From: an uncultured Eubacteriales bacterium
GTDB lineage: Bacteria; Bacillota; Clostridia; Lachnospirales; Lachnospiraceae
Assembly: GCA_900544525.1 (NCBI GenBank)
Contig: UQVN01000194.1
Coordinates: 1-6,573, forward strand
Length of the DNA: 6,573 nucleotides
Reading direction: 5' to 3'
A program made the position numbers and the translations under genes. Shown here one piece after another: positions 5,572-6,573 of the stretch. Numbering within the stretch: the stretch's first letter is position 1; every line of letters starts with the position of its first letter. Below the pieces are notes generated by a model that had not been told where the DNA came from, did no database searches, and was given only the letters and a program-made list of their open reading frames with translations.

Positions 5572-6447
5572 TTATTTTGACTTATTTTGTTTTCGATAGG
5601 TCAGTGGTGTCACGCCTGTATACAACTTAAATTGTTTCATAAAATATCCAATATTTTCAAATCCATTCTCACTTGCAATATCAATAATCTTTTTTTCTGT
5701 TCCCGATAATTCTTTTTTAATTCTCTCTAATCGATATTCATTTAAATAAGTTGTAAATGTTTTCCCTGTCTTTTTCTTAAAGAAACGACAAAAGTATTGT
5801 GGATTCATATTAACGAGATCTGCCAGTTCTTGAATTTTTATTTTTCTTTTATAATGTTCAATGATATAGTTTAAAACCTTTTTTATTAAAAGTAATGCCT
5901 CTTCTTGATTTTCCTCATTGTCTTTTATAACAAATAACTGATTTTCATAAAGTTCTGCTAGCAATTGCAATAAATATCCTTTTATTTTTAATTGACTGGA
6001 TAGTGTTATCTTTTGTGCTTCTTCTAAACATTTATCATATAACTCTTTTATTATCTCAAAACTCTTTTCTTCTCTTGTTACTACCATAGGAAACTCCATT
6101 TTTCCTTTTATTAAAGGTTCTATCAATTCTGCTTCTGTTTCATCGTAAGACTGAAAAGATAGCATACCTAGATGAAAGACAAAAGCACTCTCCTTTTGCC
6201 CTTCCCTTAAATCGATCCGATGTAATTGTTCTGAATTAATCAATAAAAATGCTGGAGCTTCCTGTTGATATTCCCTCATATCACAATGAAAGGTGAATGT
6301 TCCAGATTCTAAGTAAACGATTTCCGTTTCCTCATGCCAGTGAATAAAAGAACTACTTTTACTTGTCCCACTCCAAACATAGCTTGCATAAGGAAAAAAT
6401 GGTGTTCCATGCTTTCTTTGTTCTTTTAACTGTTCTTTTTCTAGCAT
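5572..6447 (-). CDS. AraC-family transcriptional regulator with N-terminal cupin sensor
   Basis: This 291-residue DNA-binding protein is probably a sugar-responsive activator. The N-terminal half is a cupin: His36-Trp-His38-Glu-Glu within about 33-78, a strand pattern TEIVYLESGTFTFHC, and the LLINSEQLHRI stretch typical of AraC-binding domains. A helical linker covers about 125-185. The C-terminal AraC/XylS domain (about 187-287) has a first helix-turn-helix at about 205-225 (IQELADLVNMNPQYFCRFFK) and a second at about 254-276 (IIDIASENGFENIGYFMKQF), ending in the standard GVTPLTYRK. Length is normal. AAGGAGG (6452-6458) lies only four bases before the ATG, a short spacing, but no alternative start is better. 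It is the first gene of the minus-strand cluster and lies directly upstream of the glucosidase, its most likely target. The family is sure; the ligand is unknown, with an alpha-glucoside inferred from context. Confidence 0.94.
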   Translation of the reverse strand: MLEKEQLKEQRKHGTPFFPYASYVWSGTSKSSSFIHWHEETEIVYLESGTFTFHCDMREYQQEAPAFLLINSEQLHRIDLREGQKESAFVFHLGMLSFQSYDETEAELIEPLIKGKMEFPMVVTREEKSFEIIKELYDKCLEEAQKITLSSQLKIKGYLLQLLAELYENQLFVIKDNEENQEEALLLIKKVLNYIIEHYKRKIKIQELADLVNMNPQYFCRFFKKKTGKTFTTYLNEYRLERIKKELSGTEKKIIDIASENGFENIGYFMKQFKLYTGVTPLTYRKQNKSK

Positions 6448-6518
6448 TTATCCTCCTTATGTTTTCTATTTCCAGTTTCTTATCCCCTATTATAAAAATA
6501 GAGCTAAAACCTACCGTC

Positions 6519-6539
6519 TATTATAGTAATACTATCATA
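6519..6539. promoter_or_regulatory. Dyad overlapping the predicted araC-type gene promoter
   Basis: ATAGT (6523-6527) and ACTAT (6531-6535) are perfect inverted arms with a three-base centre; extended to 6519-6539 eight of nine arm positions match. A minus-strand TATAAT (6520-6525) lies inside it, about 70 bases before the start codon, so a bound protein would cover the -10 box. The -35 position (6543-6548) is only AAAAAA. A second TATAAT at 6489-6494 also lacks a good -35. Autoregulation is a plausible reading. Confidence 0.4.
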
Positions 6540-6541
6540 CC

Positions 6542-6560
6542 ATTTTTTATCATAAAAAAT
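6542..6560. repeat. Perfect AT-only palindrome upstream of the regulator gene
   Basis: ATTTTTTAT and ATAAAAAAT are exact inverted arms of nine bases around a single C at 6551. It could be an operator, a bent AT-rich upstream element, or the T-rich terminator of a gene beyond the right edge. The composition makes chance formation fairly easy. Confidence 0.35.
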
Positions 6561-6573
6561 TATTTACTAAAAA

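Noticed and set aside
6499..6510. Minus-strand GTTTTAGCTCTA, reminiscent of the start of type II CRISPR repeats
   Set aside because: Only one short copy exists, with no second repeat, no spacer periodicity and no cas gene; it lies in an ordinary promoter leader and is most likely chance.

Overview
The window is low-GC, AT-rich DNA with strong AGGAGG-type ribosome binding sites and consensus sigma-A promoters. Together with the protein families this points to a Clostridia-class Firmicute, probably a Lachnospiraceae relative. The taxon is inferred from style and was not proven by any search. I see six protein-coding genes, no RNA genes, no CRISPR array, no insertion sequence and no phage genes.

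Left block (1-1240, minus strand): a two-gene operon is transcribed leftwards from a very good promoter (TTGACA, 17 bp, extended TACATT). A near-perfect 22-bp dyad lies just downstream of the predicted start of transcription and looks like a repressor operator. The first gene encodes a short-chain dehydrogenase of the 3-alpha-hydroxysteroid dehydrogenase/carbonyl reductase type. The second encodes a 112-residue NTF2/SnoaL-fold protein whose Shine-Dalgarno sequence overlaps the stop codon of the first. The pair looks like a small redox plus dehydratase/isomerase-type module of unknown substrate.

Middle block (1196-3000, plus strand): a divergent AT-rich intergenic region leads to a nucleobase (xanthine/uric acid/uracil-type) NCS2 permease. 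Its leader contains a weak terminator-like hairpin with an alternative pairing, but no recognisable purine riboswitch. The gene ends at a long bulged hairpin flanked by T-runs on both strands, which should terminate both the permease and the convergent gene that follows.

Right block (3053-6573, minus strand): three genes run in the order AraC-type regulator, GH13 alpha-glucosidase, maltose/galactoside-type O-acetyltransferase. They form a plausible small alpha-glucoside utilisation cluster. The regulator would sense a sugar through its cupin domain. The glucosidase would hydrolyse intracellular alpha-glucosides, and its Ala200 suggests alpha-1,4 rather than alpha-1,6 preference. The acetyltransferase would acetylate surplus sugars. 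No sugar transporter is present in the window. Dyads lie at the predicted araC promoter and in the glucosidase leader.

Nothing here is a clearly new biological system. The points most worth a second look are the SDR/NTF2 pair with its operator, the glutamine in place of the usual TM8 glutamate in the permease, and the Ala200 specificity marker in the glucosidase.
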